Below are positions 26,700 to 35,793 of a DNA stretch of 36,236 bases, in pieces. The notes below the pieces were generated by a model, which saw only the letters and a program-made list of their open reading frames with translations, was not told the DNA's origin and did not search any database. Source of the DNA: Nocardioidaceae bacterium. Its GTDB lineage: Bacteria > Actinomycetota > Actinomycetes > Propionibacteriales > Nocardioidaceae. The position numbers and the translations under genes were made by a program. Numbering within the stretch: the stretch's first letter is position 1; the number at the start of each line of letters is the position of its first letter. Location: positions 41,741-77,976 of the forward strand of contig JAUJOO010000010.1 in assembly GCA_030447585.1 (NCBI GenBank), given 5' to 3'.

Positions 26700-27297
26700 A
26701 TGGCGCAGCGGTCGACTCGACGCCGACGCCGGGCAGGACCGGCGGAGCCGGATGCCACCCAGCACGACCTCGGTTCCCCGGCCCACCCTGAGTCGGTGGC
26801 GCGCACGATCGTGCTCAACAAGCTGACCGCCCAGGCACGCTCGCGTCATGAGCTCGCCGAGGCGCTTGCGGCCAGAGCCGTCCCCGACGACGTCGCGGAG
26901 CGTGTCCTGGACCGGTTCACGGAGGTCGGTCTGATCGACGACGCCGCCCATGCTCAGGCCTGGGTCAGCTCACGCCAGTCGACGCGCGGGTTGGCCCGCA
27001 AAGCCCTCGCGCAAGAGCTCCGCGGCAAGGGGATCGACGAGGACGTGATCCGTAGTTCGCTCGAACAGGTACAGGCCGACGATGAGCGGCACGCCGCTCA
27101 CGCGCTGGTCGCTCGCAAGCTCTCGCAGCACCCGGCGACTCGATCGCGTCACTCGCACCCGGCGACTCGCAGCCAGCCTGCTCGCTCGCAAGGGCTATCC
27201 CGCTGGGCTGGCAATGCAAGTAGTGAGAGAGGCACTGGCCCACGACGACGCGGATGCCGACAGCAGCCCCGACAAGTCCGGACACCTGCCGACGTAA
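26700..27297 (+). pseudogene. recX: recX regulator of RecA, single frameshift
   Basis: RecX caps RecA filaments and inhibits recombination. The ATG overlaps the recA stop by 1 nt, the usual coupled arrangement. Residues 1-140 contain the helical RecX repeats (ARTIVLNKLTAQARSRHELAEAL and later GLARKALAQELRGKGIDEDVI). At 27120-27124 one extra base shifts the frame: the first frame runs on into unrelated sequence, while the +1 frame continues RSTRRLDRVTRTRRLAASLL, then ARKGYPAGLAMQVVREAL, and stops at TAA 27295-27297. Corrected, the protein has 198 residues, normal for the family. The break lies in a stretch with a repeated acccggcgactcg (27130-27142 and 27157-27169). Sequencing error and true loss cannot be told apart here. 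Confidence 0.85.
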
Positions 27298-27420
27298 CAG
27301 CGGTTGCTGCTGTAGACCGCCTCAATCGGCTTTCCTGGAACGAACCGACGGGGCAAAGCGTCATACCGGCCATGGGGAGGAGGAGCGGGCGAGAGGACAT
27401 CTCGCCCCACCGTGGTGGAG

Positions 27421-27720
27421 ATGAGGAGATGGGTAGTCGCGCTCACCATTGCTGGTGTGGTGCTGTTGGCCGCCTTCACGTTCCTAGGTTCCAGTCGTAT
27501 AGATGTCACGTTGTCGACGGGTCGAGAGACGTCGTGCGGTACGGGATTCTCACCGGGCTGGGCGGAGGACATGGAAACTGGGACGGTCTGTGAAGCCCTG
27601 ATGAAGGACCGGCACCTGGTGATGACCCTTGTCGGCCTGTCCGGTGCGTGCCTGTTGTTCCTGGCCGCTGCGGGCGCAGCCGGGGAGAGGAAGAAACATC
27701 ACAGCCCAGCGACCAGCTGA
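27421..27720 (+). CDS. Small two-helix membrane protein, unknown function
   Basis: About 99 residues, not recognised. It has a membrane helix near residues 5-25 (VVALTIAGVVLLAAFTFLG), a short external loop with two cysteines (SCGTGF and TVC) that could pair, a second helix near 68-88, and a basic tail ending HHSPATS. ATG 27421 follows GGTGGAG closely; GTG 27412 would add three residues. Alone between recX and miaB. The codon pattern (high G+C in third positions) supports coding, but confidence is moderate. Confidence 0.6.
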   Translation: MRRWVVALTIAGVVLLAAFTFLGSSRIDVTLSTGRETSCGTGFSPGWAEDMETGTVCEALMKDRHLVMTLVGLSGACLLFLAAAGAAGERKKHHSPATS

Positions 27721-27848
27721 GCGGCCCGGATGAGTCATAGAACGCGCGACCTGAGTGATGCTGGAGTCGGCGGCACAACAAGCGTAAGGTCGCTTGCCGC
27801 AGCGCTAGCCACGCGCGCGACGAGACGCGCGAGGGCTGCCTCCCAAAG

Positions 27849-27878
27849 TTGGGCGGGAGACGGCCGGCGCCGTACCCT
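27849..27878 (+). promoter_or_regulatory. Possible miaB promoter giving a leaderless mRNA
   Basis: TTGGGC (27849-27854), an 18-nt spacer and TACCCT (27873-27878) lie so close to the miaB ATG (27888) that transcription would start at or within a few bases of it. No Shine-Dalgarno sequence is present, consistent with a leaderless message, which is common in Actinobacteria. Confidence 0.5.
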
Positions 27879-27887
27879 TGACCGGTT

Positions 27888-29441
27888 ATGACCACCACCT
27901 CCGACGCCCTGCGAGCCACGGCCGCCGGCCTTGACGCGGATTCGGGGTCACGCACCTACGCGGTCCGGACCTACGGCTGTCAGATGAACGTCCACGACTC
28001 CGAGCGGCTGTCCGGCGTGCTCGAGGACGCGGGTTACCTGCGGGCAGACTCGCATGACGTCGCCGACATCGTGGTGTTCAACACCTGCGCGGTGCGGGAG
28101 AACGCCGACAACCGGCTCTACGGCAACCTCGGCCACCTGGCCCCGGTGAAAGCCAGCCGCCCCGGCATGCAGATCGCCGTCGGAGGCTGCCTGGCGCAGA
28201 AGGACCGCAGCGAGATCACTCGGCGGGCGCCGTGGGTCGACGTCGTCTTCGGCACCCACAACATCGGTTCCCTGCCCGCACTGCTCGACCGCGCCCGCGT
28301 GAACGACGAGGCCCAGGTCGAGATCCTCGAGTCACTCGACGTGTTCCCCTCGACGCTGCCGACCCGGCGTGAGTCGGCGTACGCCGCCTGGGTCGCCATC
28401 AGCGTCGGCTGCAACAACACCTGCACGTTCTGCATCGTGCCGTCGCTGCGAGGCACCGAGAAGGATCGCCGGCCGGGTGACGTGCTCGCAGAGGTCGAGG
28501 CGCTGGTCGCCGACGGCGTCATCGAGGTGACACTGCTCGGCCAGAACGTCAACTCGTACGGCGTCGAGTTCGGAGACCGGCTCGCCTTCAGCAAGCTGCT
28601 GCGTGCCTGCGGCGACGTGGAAGGCCTCGAGCGGGTCCGCTTCACGTCACCCCACCCTCGAGACTTCACCGACGACGTCATCGCCGCCATGGCCGAGACA
28701 CCGAACGTCATGCCGCAGCTGCACATGCCCCTGCAGTCAGGCTCGAACGCGATGCTCAAGGCGATGAAGCGGTCGTACCGCCGAGACCGCTACCTCGCCA
28801 TCATCGACCGGGTACGCGCAGCCATCCCTGAGGCAGCGATCACGACGGACATCATCGTCGGCTTCCCAGGCGAGACCGAGGACGACTTCGCCGACACCAT
28901 GTCGCTCGTGCGCGAGGCCCGGTTCAGTGGCGCGTTCACCTTCCAGTACTCCAAGAGGCCTGGCACACCAGCGGCCACCATGGCCGAGCAGCTGCCCCGC
29001 GAGGTGGTGCAGGAGCGTTACGAGCGTCTGGTCGCCCTCGTCAACGAGATCACCTGGGTGGAGAACCAGCGCTTCGAGAGCCATGCCGTCGAGGTGCTGG
29101 TATCGGAGGGCGAGGGCCGCAAGGACGCCGCAACGGCCCGCATGTCCGGGCGAGCTCGCGACAACCGACTCGTCCACTTCACCCCCGGCCTCGACCACCG
29201 CGGCCTGCCCGTGCGCGTCAGGCCCGGTGACATGGTGACGGCCGCCATCACGTACGCCGCTCCGCACCACCTGGTCAGCGACCTGCCCGTCACTTCCGTT
29301 CGCCGTACCCGCGCCGGCGACGCCTGGGAGGCGCGAACGTCGACCGAGCGCGCGGCCGTCTCGCTCGGCCTCCCCACCGTCGGGGTTCCTGCGACTCAGC
29401 TGCCCGCGTCTGCCGACGGTCCCGTCTGCGGCTCAGGCTGA
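27888..29441 (+). CDS. miaB: tRNA-2-methylthio-N6-dimethylallyladenosine synthase MiaB
   Basis: Radical-SAM methylthiotransferase acting on i6A37 of tRNAs that read codons starting with U. N-terminal cluster cysteines are C31 (TYGCQMN), C67 (NTCAVRENA) and C101 (GGCLAQK); the SAM cluster motif is C175/C179/C182 (GCNNTCTFC). A TRAM domain lies at about residues 395-465, followed by a tail of ~50 residues rich in Thr/Ala/Pro. The motif GCQMN with Asp-Ser-Glu distinguishes MiaB from RimO, which is also encoded in this window. Its place after recA-recX is conserved in Actinobacteria. Confidence 0.96.
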   Translation: MTTTSDALRATAAGLDADSGSRTYAVRTYGCQMNVHDSERLSGVLEDAGYLRADSHDVADIVVFNTCAVRENADNRLYGNLGHLAPVKASRPGMQIAVGGCLAQKDRSEITRRAPWVDVVFGTHNIGSLPALLDRARVNDEAQVEILESLDVFPSTLPTRRESAYAAWVAISVGCNNTCTFCIVPSLRGTEKDRRPGDVLAEVEALVADGVIEVTLLGQNVNSYGVEFGDRLAFSKLLRACGDVEGLERVRFTSPHPRDFTDDVIAAMAETPNVMPQLHMPLQSGSNAMLKAMKRSYRRDRYLAIIDRVRAAIPEAAITTDIIVGFPGETEDDFADTMSLVREARFSGAFTFQYSKRPGTPAATMAEQLPREVVQERYERLVALVNEITWVENQRFESHAVEVLVSEGEGRKDAATARMSGRARDNRLVHFTPGLDHRGLPVRVRPGDMVTAAITYAAPHHLVSDLPVTSVRRTRAGDAWEARTSTERAAVSLGLPTVGVPATQLPASADGPVCGSG

Positions 29442-29569
29442 GGTCAGTCGCCCGCCTGGTATGTCGGTCGGGCCCGAAACGCTCGGCCTCGTCGACAAGA
29501 CCCACCGCGGGCCGACCCACGGGCCGGACTGTCCCCGTGGCTTACCTGCGGTCGGCGCCGGCCCACGCC

Positions 29570-29575
29570 TACACT
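29570..29575 (+). promoter_or_regulatory. Possible -10 box of the ABC uptake operon
   Basis: TACACT ends 6 nt before the GTG at 29582, the spacing expected for a leaderless transcript. No convincing -35 is visible. Confidence 0.4.
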
Positions 29576-29581
29576 GACCGC

Positions 29582-30409
29582 GTGCTCAGCAGGCTGCTCC
29601 GACGGCATGTGCCGGCCGTCCTCGCGGCGGCCGCTTTCTTGTTGCCGCTGGTCTTGATGATCTCCGGCTCCCTGCGGCCTACCGGTCTGGCACCTCCCCA
29701 GGGCGTCGACCTGGTGCCTGCCGACCCGACCTTGGACGCCTACCGTCGACTCCCGGAGCTGGTGCCGGTGTGGACGTGGCTGCGCAACTCGACGATCATC
29801 GTGGCACTTGCGGTGCCTGTCACCGTGCTCGTGGCCTCCTGGGCAGCCTTCGGCATCCGCCTGCTGCCGCGGCGGCCGCGGCGCATCGCCGTGCTCGCCG
29901 TACTGGCAGTGCTCCTCGTCCCTGTGACCTCGGTGTGGACGACGCGGTTCGAGCTGTTCCGGATGGTCGGCGCGGTGGACACCTTCGTGCCGCTGGTGGC
30001 GCCGGCCTTCGCGGCCACTACCCCGTTCTTCGTGCTCATCTACGTGTGGAGCTTCACCGGCGTACCCGACGCCCAACTGGAGGCTGCCCGGCTCGAAGGT
30101 GCCTCCGCCTGGCGGCTGTGGCAGGGCGTGGCGATGCCCCAGGCGAAGCTGGCAACACTGGCCGTGGCCGTGCTGGCCTTCACCACCCACTGGGCGAACT
30201 TCATCGACGCCCTGCTCTACCTGGACAGCCAGAGCCTCTACACGCTGCCCCTGGGTCTTCAGCTGCTGCAGCTGCTCAATCCCACCGACTGGCCACTGCT
30301 CATGGCCGGTGCGGTCATCGCCACCGCCCCCGCGGTGGCAGCGTTCCTGCTCGCGCAACGGCTCTTCCTCGACGACCCGCTGCGCGGTCTGCGCGGACGG
30401 CGGACGTGA
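29582..30409 (+). CDS. Carbohydrate ABC transporter permease, MalG type
   Basis: Inner-membrane half of a CUT1-type sugar importer (about 275 residues, six helices). The first helix follows MLSRLLRRHVPAV, and the EAA loop that docks on the ATPase is EAARLEGASAWRLWQ near residue 170. The frame is open back to GTG 29537, but GTG 29582 gives the usual family N-terminus and sits right after a -10-like TACACT. It is the first gene of a four-gene operon; the next start overlaps or lies 3 nt beyond its stop. Confidence 0.87.
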   Translation: MLSRLLRRHVPAVLAAAAFLLPLVLMISGSLRPTGLAPPQGVDLVPADPTLDAYRRLPELVPVWTWLRNSTIIVALAVPVTVLVASWAAFGIRLLPRRPRRIAVLAVLAVLLVPVTSVWTTRFELFRMVGAVDTFVPLVAPAFAATTPFFVLIYVWSFTGVPDAQLEAARLEGASAWRLWQGVAMPQAKLATLAVAVLAFTTHWANFIDALLYLDSQSLYTLPLGLQLLQLLNPTDWPLLMAGAVIATAPAVAAFLLAQRLFLDDPLRGLRGRRT

Positions 30410-30411
30410 CG

Positions 30412-31698
30412 ATGGAGCGATGGCCGGGGCTTCGGGGTGCCACGGTGCTGATGGCCGGTGCACTGCTGGCCAGCGGCTGTGGAGCCGGCAGCGGGCGCGA
30501 CGACGCCAACGACGCGCTGCGCTTCGTGCTTTTCGGCGACCCCACCGAGACCGCGGGCTATGAGGAGCTGGTCACCGCCTTTGAGCGGGCAAACCCAGAC
30601 GTAGACGTCGAGATCAACCCGGTCGCCGACCAGGACGACCTCATGGTCAAGCTCAGCACCGCCTTCGCGGGTGGTCGCCCGCCCGACGTGTTCTTGGTCA
30701 ACTACCGCAACTACGGCCAGTTCGCTGCCCAGGGTGTGCTCGCCCCTGTCCAGCCGCGCCTCGAAGCCAGCACGGTCATCGAGGAGGCGGACTTCGCTGC
30801 CGCGGCACTCGATGCGTTCAGGTTCGAGGGCGCGGAGCTGACCTGCCTGCCACAGAACGTCTCCTCGCTGGAGGTCTACTACAACGTCGACATGTTCGAG
30901 CAGGCGGGCGTACCGCTGCCCGAGGCGGGCTGGACCTGGGATGACTTCTTGTCGGCCGCCAAGTCGCTGACCGGCCAGGGACGGTACGGCGTCGGCACGG
31001 AGCCGAGCCTCATCAGGGTGGCGCCGTTCGTCTGGTCCGCCGGCGGCGAAGTGGTGGACGACCCCGCAGACCCGACCACCTTGACGCTTGACACCGGCAC
31101 CGCACGGCGCGGCCTCGACTTCTTCCTGGACCTGCAGACGGTCCATCGCGTGGCACCGCCGGAGCGCGAGGAACAGTCGCAGGACAGTGAGGCGCGCTTC
31201 CTGGCCGGCCGCCTGGGAATGTACCTCAACAGCCGCAAGTCTGTGCCGACCCTGCGCACCATCGAGGACTTCACCTGGGACGTGGCGCCGCTGCCGGTGG
31301 CGCCCGGCGGGAAGCCCGCGACGATCCTGCACGGCGACGCCTACTGCATGTCCAAGGCGTCGCCACAGCAGGACCAGACCTGGCGCTTCATCGAGTTCGC
31401 AAACTCGGCCGAGGGACAGACGATCCTCGCCCGCTCCGGGCGCACGGTGCCGTCACGCATCGACGTCGCCCGCTCCGAGGCGTTCCTGCGCCCTGACGAA
31501 CCGCCGGCGTCGGCCGAGGTCTTCGTCGATGTCGTACCGACGATCCGGTCCGTGCCGCACACGGCCAGCTGGCCGCGAGTCGAAAAGGAGGCCGACGAGG
31601 TGCTCGAGGCCATCTTCTACGGGCGCATCGACCGCAACGAAGGTATCCAACAGCTCGTCGAGACCACCGCGCCGCTCTTCGCCACCCCCGGCTCGTGA
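30412..31698 (+). CDS. Sugar-type extracellular solute-binding lipoprotein
   Basis: A 428-residue substrate-binding protein. The N-terminus is a lipoprotein signal with lipobox LLASGC (Cys near 23), so the mature protein is lipid-anchored outside the membrane. The fold-typical opening LRFVLFGDPTETAGYEELVTAF and the segment VFLVNYRNYGQFAAQG belong to the MalE/UgpB family (SBP_bac_1). ATG 30412 is used; GTG 30406, which overlaps the permease stop, is equally possible. The ligand is not evident; a sugar or sugar derivative is the family norm. Confidence 0.9.
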   Translation: MERWPGLRGATVLMAGALLASGCGAGSGRDDANDALRFVLFGDPTETAGYEELVTAFERANPDVDVEINPVADQDDLMVKLSTAFAGGRPPDVFLVNYRNYGQFAAQGVLAPVQPRLEASTVIEEADFAAAALDAFRFEGAELTCLPQNVSSLEVYYNVDMFEQAGVPLPEAGWTWDDFLSAAKSLTGQGRYGVGTEPSLIRVAPFVWSAGGEVVDDPADPTTLTLDTGTARRGLDFFLDLQTVHRVAPPEREEQSQDSEARFLAGRLGMYLNSRKSVPTLRTIEDFTWDVAPLPVAPGGKPATILHGDAYCMSKASPQQDQTWRFIEFANSAEGQTILARSGRTVPSRIDVARSEAFLRPDEPPASAEVFVDVVPTIRSVPHTASWPRVEKEADEVLEAIFYGRIDRNEGIQQLVETTAPLFATPGS

Positions 31699-32714
31699 CC
31701 ATCCGGTTCGCCCACGTCAACAAGTCCTACGGGCAGGTCGACGCATTGCGAGACCTCGACCTCGAAGTGGACGGCGGAGAGCTGCTGGCGCTGGTGGGGC
31801 CGTCGGGCTGTGGTAAGTCGACCGCGCTGCGGGTTCTCGCCGGCCTCGAGCGGCCCACGTCGGGTCGGGTGCTCGTCGACGACCGCGACGTCACAGACAT
31901 GCCGCCGCACCGTCGCGACGTCGCGATGGTCTTCCAAGACCTCGCGCTCTACCCGCACATGACCGTGCGCGACAACGTCGCGTTCGGTCCTCGGATCCGG
32001 CGCGAACCCACGGACACGGTGCGCGACCGCATCGACAAGGTGGTGCACCAGCTGGGGATCGAGGGTGTCATCGAACGCTACCCCGACCAGCTCTCGGGCG
32101 GCCAGCGACAGCGGGTGGCGCTGGCGCGGGCGATGGTCCGGGCGCCGCAGGCGTACCTGATGGACGAGCCCCTGTCAGACCTCGACGCCCAGCTGCGGAT
32201 GCGGGCGCGGACCGAGATCGTCGAGCTCCACCGCGCCATCGGGGCGACCACGATCTACGTCACCCACGACCAGGCCGAGGCGATGACCATGGGTGACCGG
32301 ATCGCGGTGCTCGTCGAAGGTCGGCTGCAGCAGGTCGGCACGCCGGCGCAGGTGTACGACGAACCCGTCAACGTCAGTGTGGCCGGCTTCCTCGGCAGCC
32401 CGCCCATGAACCTCGTGCCCGGCGGCGGTGTCCTCGGTGGTGAGCCCGACACGATCATCGGCGTACGCCCTGAGGACCTGCTGGTGGATGCCGAGCCTTC
32501 AGGTGCCGACTTCACCGCACACGTCTCGGTGGTGGAGTCGCTCGGGAGCGAGACCGTGCTGCTACTGGTCTGCCAGGACGGCACTCGCCTCGCCTTGCGC
32601 ACGCCGCCACGCAGCCCGTTTCGACCCGGACGCGAGCTCCGACTGGTGGTGGCCGACGGCCGTCGGCACATCTTCGGTGCGGCGGACGGGAGACGCAGGT
32701 TGACCGGCCGGTGA
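31695..32714 (+). CDS. ABC transporter ATP-binding protein, UgpC/MsmK type
   Basis: A 339-residue CUT1-family ATPase: Walker A GPSGCGKS (residues 35-42), signature LSGGQRQR (133-140), Walker B YLMDEP (154-159), switch His in THDQAEAMT, and a C-terminal OBD/TOBE domain of about 110 residues (FLGSPPMNLV onward). The GTG start overlaps the binding-protein stop (GTGA). ATPases of this type often serve several sugar importers, but here the gene is embedded in its own operon. Confidence 0.93.
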   Translation: MTIRFAHVNKSYGQVDALRDLDLEVDGGELLALVGPSGCGKSTALRVLAGLERPTSGRVLVDDRDVTDMPPHRRDVAMVFQDLALYPHMTVRDNVAFGPRIRREPTDTVRDRIDKVVHQLGIEGVIERYPDQLSGGQRQRVALARAMVRAPQAYLMDEPLSDLDAQLRMRARTEIVELHRAIGATTIYVTHDQAEAMTMGDRIAVLVEGRLQQVGTPAQVYDEPVNVSVAGFLGSPPMNLVPGGGVLGGEPDTIIGVRPEDLLVDAEPSGADFTAHVSVVESLGSETVLLLVCQDGTRLALRTPPRSPFRPGRELRLVVADGRRHIFGAADGRRRLTGR

Positions 32715-33580
32715 AGGCGCAAGCGAGCCGGTCCGCGTGGGTGTTCCTCACGCCGTACCTTCTCGCGACGCTGGCGCTCGTCGTGGTGCCGGCGCTGCTG
32801 ACCTTCCGCTACGCCTTCACCGACTTCACCGGCCTGGGACCGGCCCGCTTCACGGGTCTTGACAACCTGAGGCGGATGGTTGACGACCCGTTCTTCGCCG
32901 CATCGCTGCGGGCGTCGGCGGTGCACGTTGCGATTGCGGTGCCGCTGAGGCTGCTCACCGCGGTCGGGCTGGCGCTGCTGCTCGCCGCGCCGCGCAGGGG
33001 TGGGCGGTGGTACCGGGTGGCGGTGTACCTGCCCACGGTCGTTCCCGACATCGCCCTGGCGCTGCTGTTCTTGTGGGTGCTCAACCCGATCTACGGGCCG
33101 CTGAACCAGGTGTTGGGAGCCTTCGGTCTACCTCAGCCGACCTGGCTGGCGACCGTCTGGGGGGCGCGGTTCGGGGTCATCCTCATGCTGCTGTTCCCGA
33201 TCGGCGAAGCCTTCCTCGTCGTGCTCGCGTCCCGCCGGGCGCTCAACCCCAGGCTCTACGAGGCGGCCGCCCTCGAGGGGTGCCGACCCTGGCAGCAGAT
33301 GCGGCACATCACCTTGCCGCTGCTGGCCCCGATACTGGTGCTGCTGGCCGTCCGAGACACCGTCGTGCTGCTGCAGGTCAGCTTCGTGCCGGCGTACCTG
33401 CTCACCGACGGGGGACCCAGCAACGCCACCTTGTATCTGCCGATCTACATCTACGACCAGGCGTTCGAGTTCCTGGGCTTCGGCTACTCCGCGATGCTGA
33501 CGCTGGTGCTGCTGGCCATCACCCTCGTCCTCGTCGTGCTTCAGATCCTGCTCGTACGCCGGTGGCGGGTGCTGCGCTGA
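32711..33580 (+). CDS. Carbohydrate ABC transporter permease, MalF type
   Basis: A 289-residue permease with six helices, partner of the MalG-type protein at the other end of the operon. The typical N-terminal SAWVFLTPYLLATLALVVVPAL and the EAA loop YEAAALEGCRPWQQMRHITLPLL are present. GTG 32711 overlaps the ATPase stop by 4 nt. The gene order G-E-K-F is unusual, since F and G normally sit side by side. It converges on the Asp-box gene across a strong hairpin. Confidence 0.9.
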   Translation: MKAQASRSAWVFLTPYLLATLALVVVPALLTFRYAFTDFTGLGPARFTGLDNLRRMVDDPFFAASLRASAVHVAIAVPLRLLTAVGLALLLAAPRRGGRWYRVAVYLPTVVPDIALALLFLWVLNPIYGPLNQVLGAFGLPQPTWLATVWGARFGVILMLLFPIGEAFLVVLASRRALNPRLYEAAALEGCRPWQQMRHITLPLLAPILVLLAVRDTVVLLQVSFVPAYLLTDGGPSNATLYLPIYIYDQAFEFLGFGYSAMLTLVLLAITLVLVVLQILLVRRWRVLR

Positions 33581-33638
33581 GACGTTGAGCACCTCGGTGC
33601 GCCGCGCCGAGAGCCAGCGCACCGGCTTGCGCACAGGT

Positions 33639-33676
33639 ACAGAACGCCGCCGGTCCGAGGACCGGCGGCGTTCTGT
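33639..33676. terminator. Strong bidirectional transcription terminator
   Basis: A 17-bp perfect stem (33639-33655 pairing with 33660-33676) with the tetraloop cgag lies between the convergent permease and Asp-box genes. The stem is flanked by a short A-rich/T-rich pair (acagaa/ttctgt), so it can act on both strands even without a long U-tract. Confidence 0.85.
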
Positions 33677-33697
33677 GCGCTATGGCGCGGTGCTGTG

Positions 33698-35620
33698 CTA
33701 CCAGCCGATGTTCGGCCCACCGACCTGCTTGACGTAGATGCCCCTCATGTCCGCCGCCGCACCGTCGCCGTTGGCGTCGCTGAAGCCGACGGCATCCGGA
33801 TCCGACTTGCAGTCGCGAAGTGCGGTGCAGGTGTCCACCACGGTGGCCCACACCGAGTGGCCCGCAGCCGGGGAGACGATGACATCGAGGAAGTCCAGCA
33901 TGTTGCCGCACCGCCCGGGGCAGTCCCCGCGGTGCACCGGGTCGGTGGCCGGGTTCGCGATGTTGGACACGAACGTCGGGTTGCTCGACAGCGCGTTGAC
34001 CGACGTGACCACATGGTAGTCCCACGGCCGAGTCAGGTCGCCTTGGTCCTTCTCCGTCGTGCCCGGGAAGGTGATCGCAATCCGACCGTTGGCGCCGGCG
34101 GCCACGGTGGGCCACTGCACCTCGTGCACACCCGGCGGCGCGATCATGATCGGGTCGCCCCACGTGCGACCGTGGTCGCGCGAGATGGCCAGCCACGGCA
34201 GCCGGTGCTTGGAGTCGTACCAGACGTAGTAGAGGTTGTTTTCACGGTCGGACGCGATCGCCGACTGGTTGTCCGGCATGTCGATCCGGTCACTGACAGT
34301 GCGACGAGTCCAAGTGGTGCCGGCGTCGTTCGACCTGGAGATGTACGGCCGCCCGCAGTGCCCCTTCGGCAGGAAGACCCGACCGGCGTGATCGGTGGCG
34401 ACGTGCCCGTGCAGACCGCCACAGAACGCGCCGTTCTCCTTCGGCTCGACGCCGGGGTAGGCGGGCAGGCCGGACTTCGAGAAGGTGCGACCCCCGTCCA
34501 GGCTGCGTCCACAGCTGGAGTCGGAGACGCGGTTGAAGCAGTAGTAGAGGATCTCCCGGAAGTCCGGGTCGGTCAGCTTCAGTGGGGAACCGAGTGGTTT
34601 GGGTCCGGCGAACAGCGTCTGGTGGTCGTTGACGAAGTCACCGGACGCGGCGGGGTTGGTCTCGTAGGTCTTGCCACCGTCGTCTGAGAACGACAGGAAA
34701 GAGCTACCGACATACAGGTCGAGGTTGAAGACACGACCTGAGCGCTCCTCGACGTACACGTACGGGTCCAGGGTCACCGGCAGATCCTGCCCCGTCGGCG
34801 GTGTCACGTCGCCCCAGGTGCGACCGTTGTTGGTCGAGCGCAGCAGCCGGGTGTCGGCCAGCCCTTCGGGACCGTCGAACGTCGCCGCAGCGTAGAACGC
34901 TCGCCCTTGCTTGTCCACGCCGATGGTCGGCTCGGCCGACTCGCGACCGACGGGGCCCATCTTGAGCGCAAGCGAGGGGAAGGGGCTGTCGATGCGGGTG
35001 TTCCGCGGTTCGCGATCCGGCAGGCAGGGCAGCTTCGCTCGCGCACACGCGAAGTCGTCGAAACGGGTGCCGTGGTACTCGGCGGGCCCGCTCAGCGGCG
35101 GCTCACCGGTGCGGGTCTGGAAAGTGGCCGTCCCCTGGTAGCCGGAGTTGGTGACCAGGAAGGGCAGCACTCGGACTTCGTAGGTGCCGAAAGCCTCGTA
35201 GATGAAGGCTGTTTCGCTCCTCGTGCTGCCCTGAGCCGAGCTGGCGACGAGGTCGTCGCCCTTGTAGATGTACATGTCGAAGTCGTCGTCGGGGTCCGCC
35301 CACTCGATGTTGACCTCCGCGCCGCCGTCGCGGTCAGCCCAGTAGGACTTGGTCACCGACACCTTGAGCGTGAAGTGGTCACACAGCAGGTCTTCTGGGT
35401 CGGCTGACTTCGGCGGACAAAGCTCGGGGTCGACGGTGGCGCCGGCCGGATAGTTCTGGCCGTTCCAGGTGACCGTGCGGTCGGCGGGTTTGACCACGCC
35501 GCTGTCTGGGTTGGCCGCCTGGGCGCTCGGCAGAGCTTGCAGGGCAGTGAGCCCGAGAGTCGCGGCGGCACCGACGGCGATCAGCCGTCGGTGGACTGGG
35601 GTAAGGCGGGGTAGTGCCAT
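33698..35620 (-). CDS. Secreted Asp-box (BNR/sialidase-fold) protein
   Basis: A 640-residue exported protein. The signal peptide starts MALPRLTPVHRRLIAVGAAA and is probably cut after ...LPSAQA (about residue 35). Residues ~60-170 look like a PPC-type beta domain (NIEWADPDDDFDMYIYKGDD). The rest is a beta-propeller with five Asp-box motifs: STNNGRTWG, SDDGGKTYE, SLDGGRTFS, SNDAGTTWT and SRDHGRTWG. Such propellers occur in sialidases and other glycosidases, but I do not see the full sialidase arginine triad, so the enzyme class is open. ATG 35620 has GAGGAG upstream (complement of 35629-35634); the open frame extends 18 codons further. Many cysteines suggest disulfides. Next to the sugar importer, it may process an extracellular glycan. 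Confidence 0.85.
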   Translation of the reverse strand: MALPRLTPVHRRLIAVGAAATLGLTALQALPSAQAANPDSGVVKPADRTVTWNGQNYPAGATVDPELCPPKSADPEDLLCDHFTLKVSVTKSYWADRDGGAEVNIEWADPDDDFDMYIYKGDDLVASSAQGSTRSETAFIYEAFGTYEVRVLPFLVTNSGYQGTATFQTRTGEPPLSGPAEYHGTRFDDFACARAKLPCLPDREPRNTRIDSPFPSLALKMGPVGRESAEPTIGVDKQGRAFYAAATFDGPEGLADTRLLRSTNNGRTWGDVTPPTGQDLPVTLDPYVYVEERSGRVFNLDLYVGSSFLSFSDDGGKTYETNPAASGDFVNDHQTLFAGPKPLGSPLKLTDPDFREILYYCFNRVSDSSCGRSLDGGRTFSKSGLPAYPGVEPKENGAFCGGLHGHVATDHAGRVFLPKGHCGRPYISRSNDAGTTWTRRTVSDRIDMPDNQSAIASDRENNLYYVWYDSKHRLPWLAISRDHGRTWGDPIMIAPPGVHEVQWPTVAAGANGRIAITFPGTTEKDQGDLTRPWDYHVVTSVNALSSNPTFVSNIANPATDPVHRGDCPGRCGNMLDFLDVIVSPAAGHSVWATVVDTCTALRDCKSDPDAVGFSDANGDGAAADMRGIYVKQVGGPNIGW

Positions 35621-35672
35621 GTGAGGGCTCCTCGGGGCCAGCGCGGTGGCGCTGCGGCTTCCGGACCCCGCC

Positions 35673-35678
35673 ACTATA
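35673..35678 (-). promoter_or_regulatory. -10 box of the Asp-box gene
   Basis: On the minus strand TATAGT (complement of 35673-35678) is a near-perfect -10, about 53 nt before the ATG. Upstream of it the 9-mer ccgattcgt occurs twice (35679-35687 and 35710-35718, period 31, plus-strand reading), a possible activator site. Confidence 0.5.
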
Positions 35679-35793
35679 CCGATTCGTCCGATAAATCCCG
35701 ACTAGTTCGCCGATTCGTTACCCACTGGGCTCCGGGAGGGGCAGCTCGGCGGCAATCGCCCGACCCGCAGATGCCGTCACCTAGCATGCCTGT

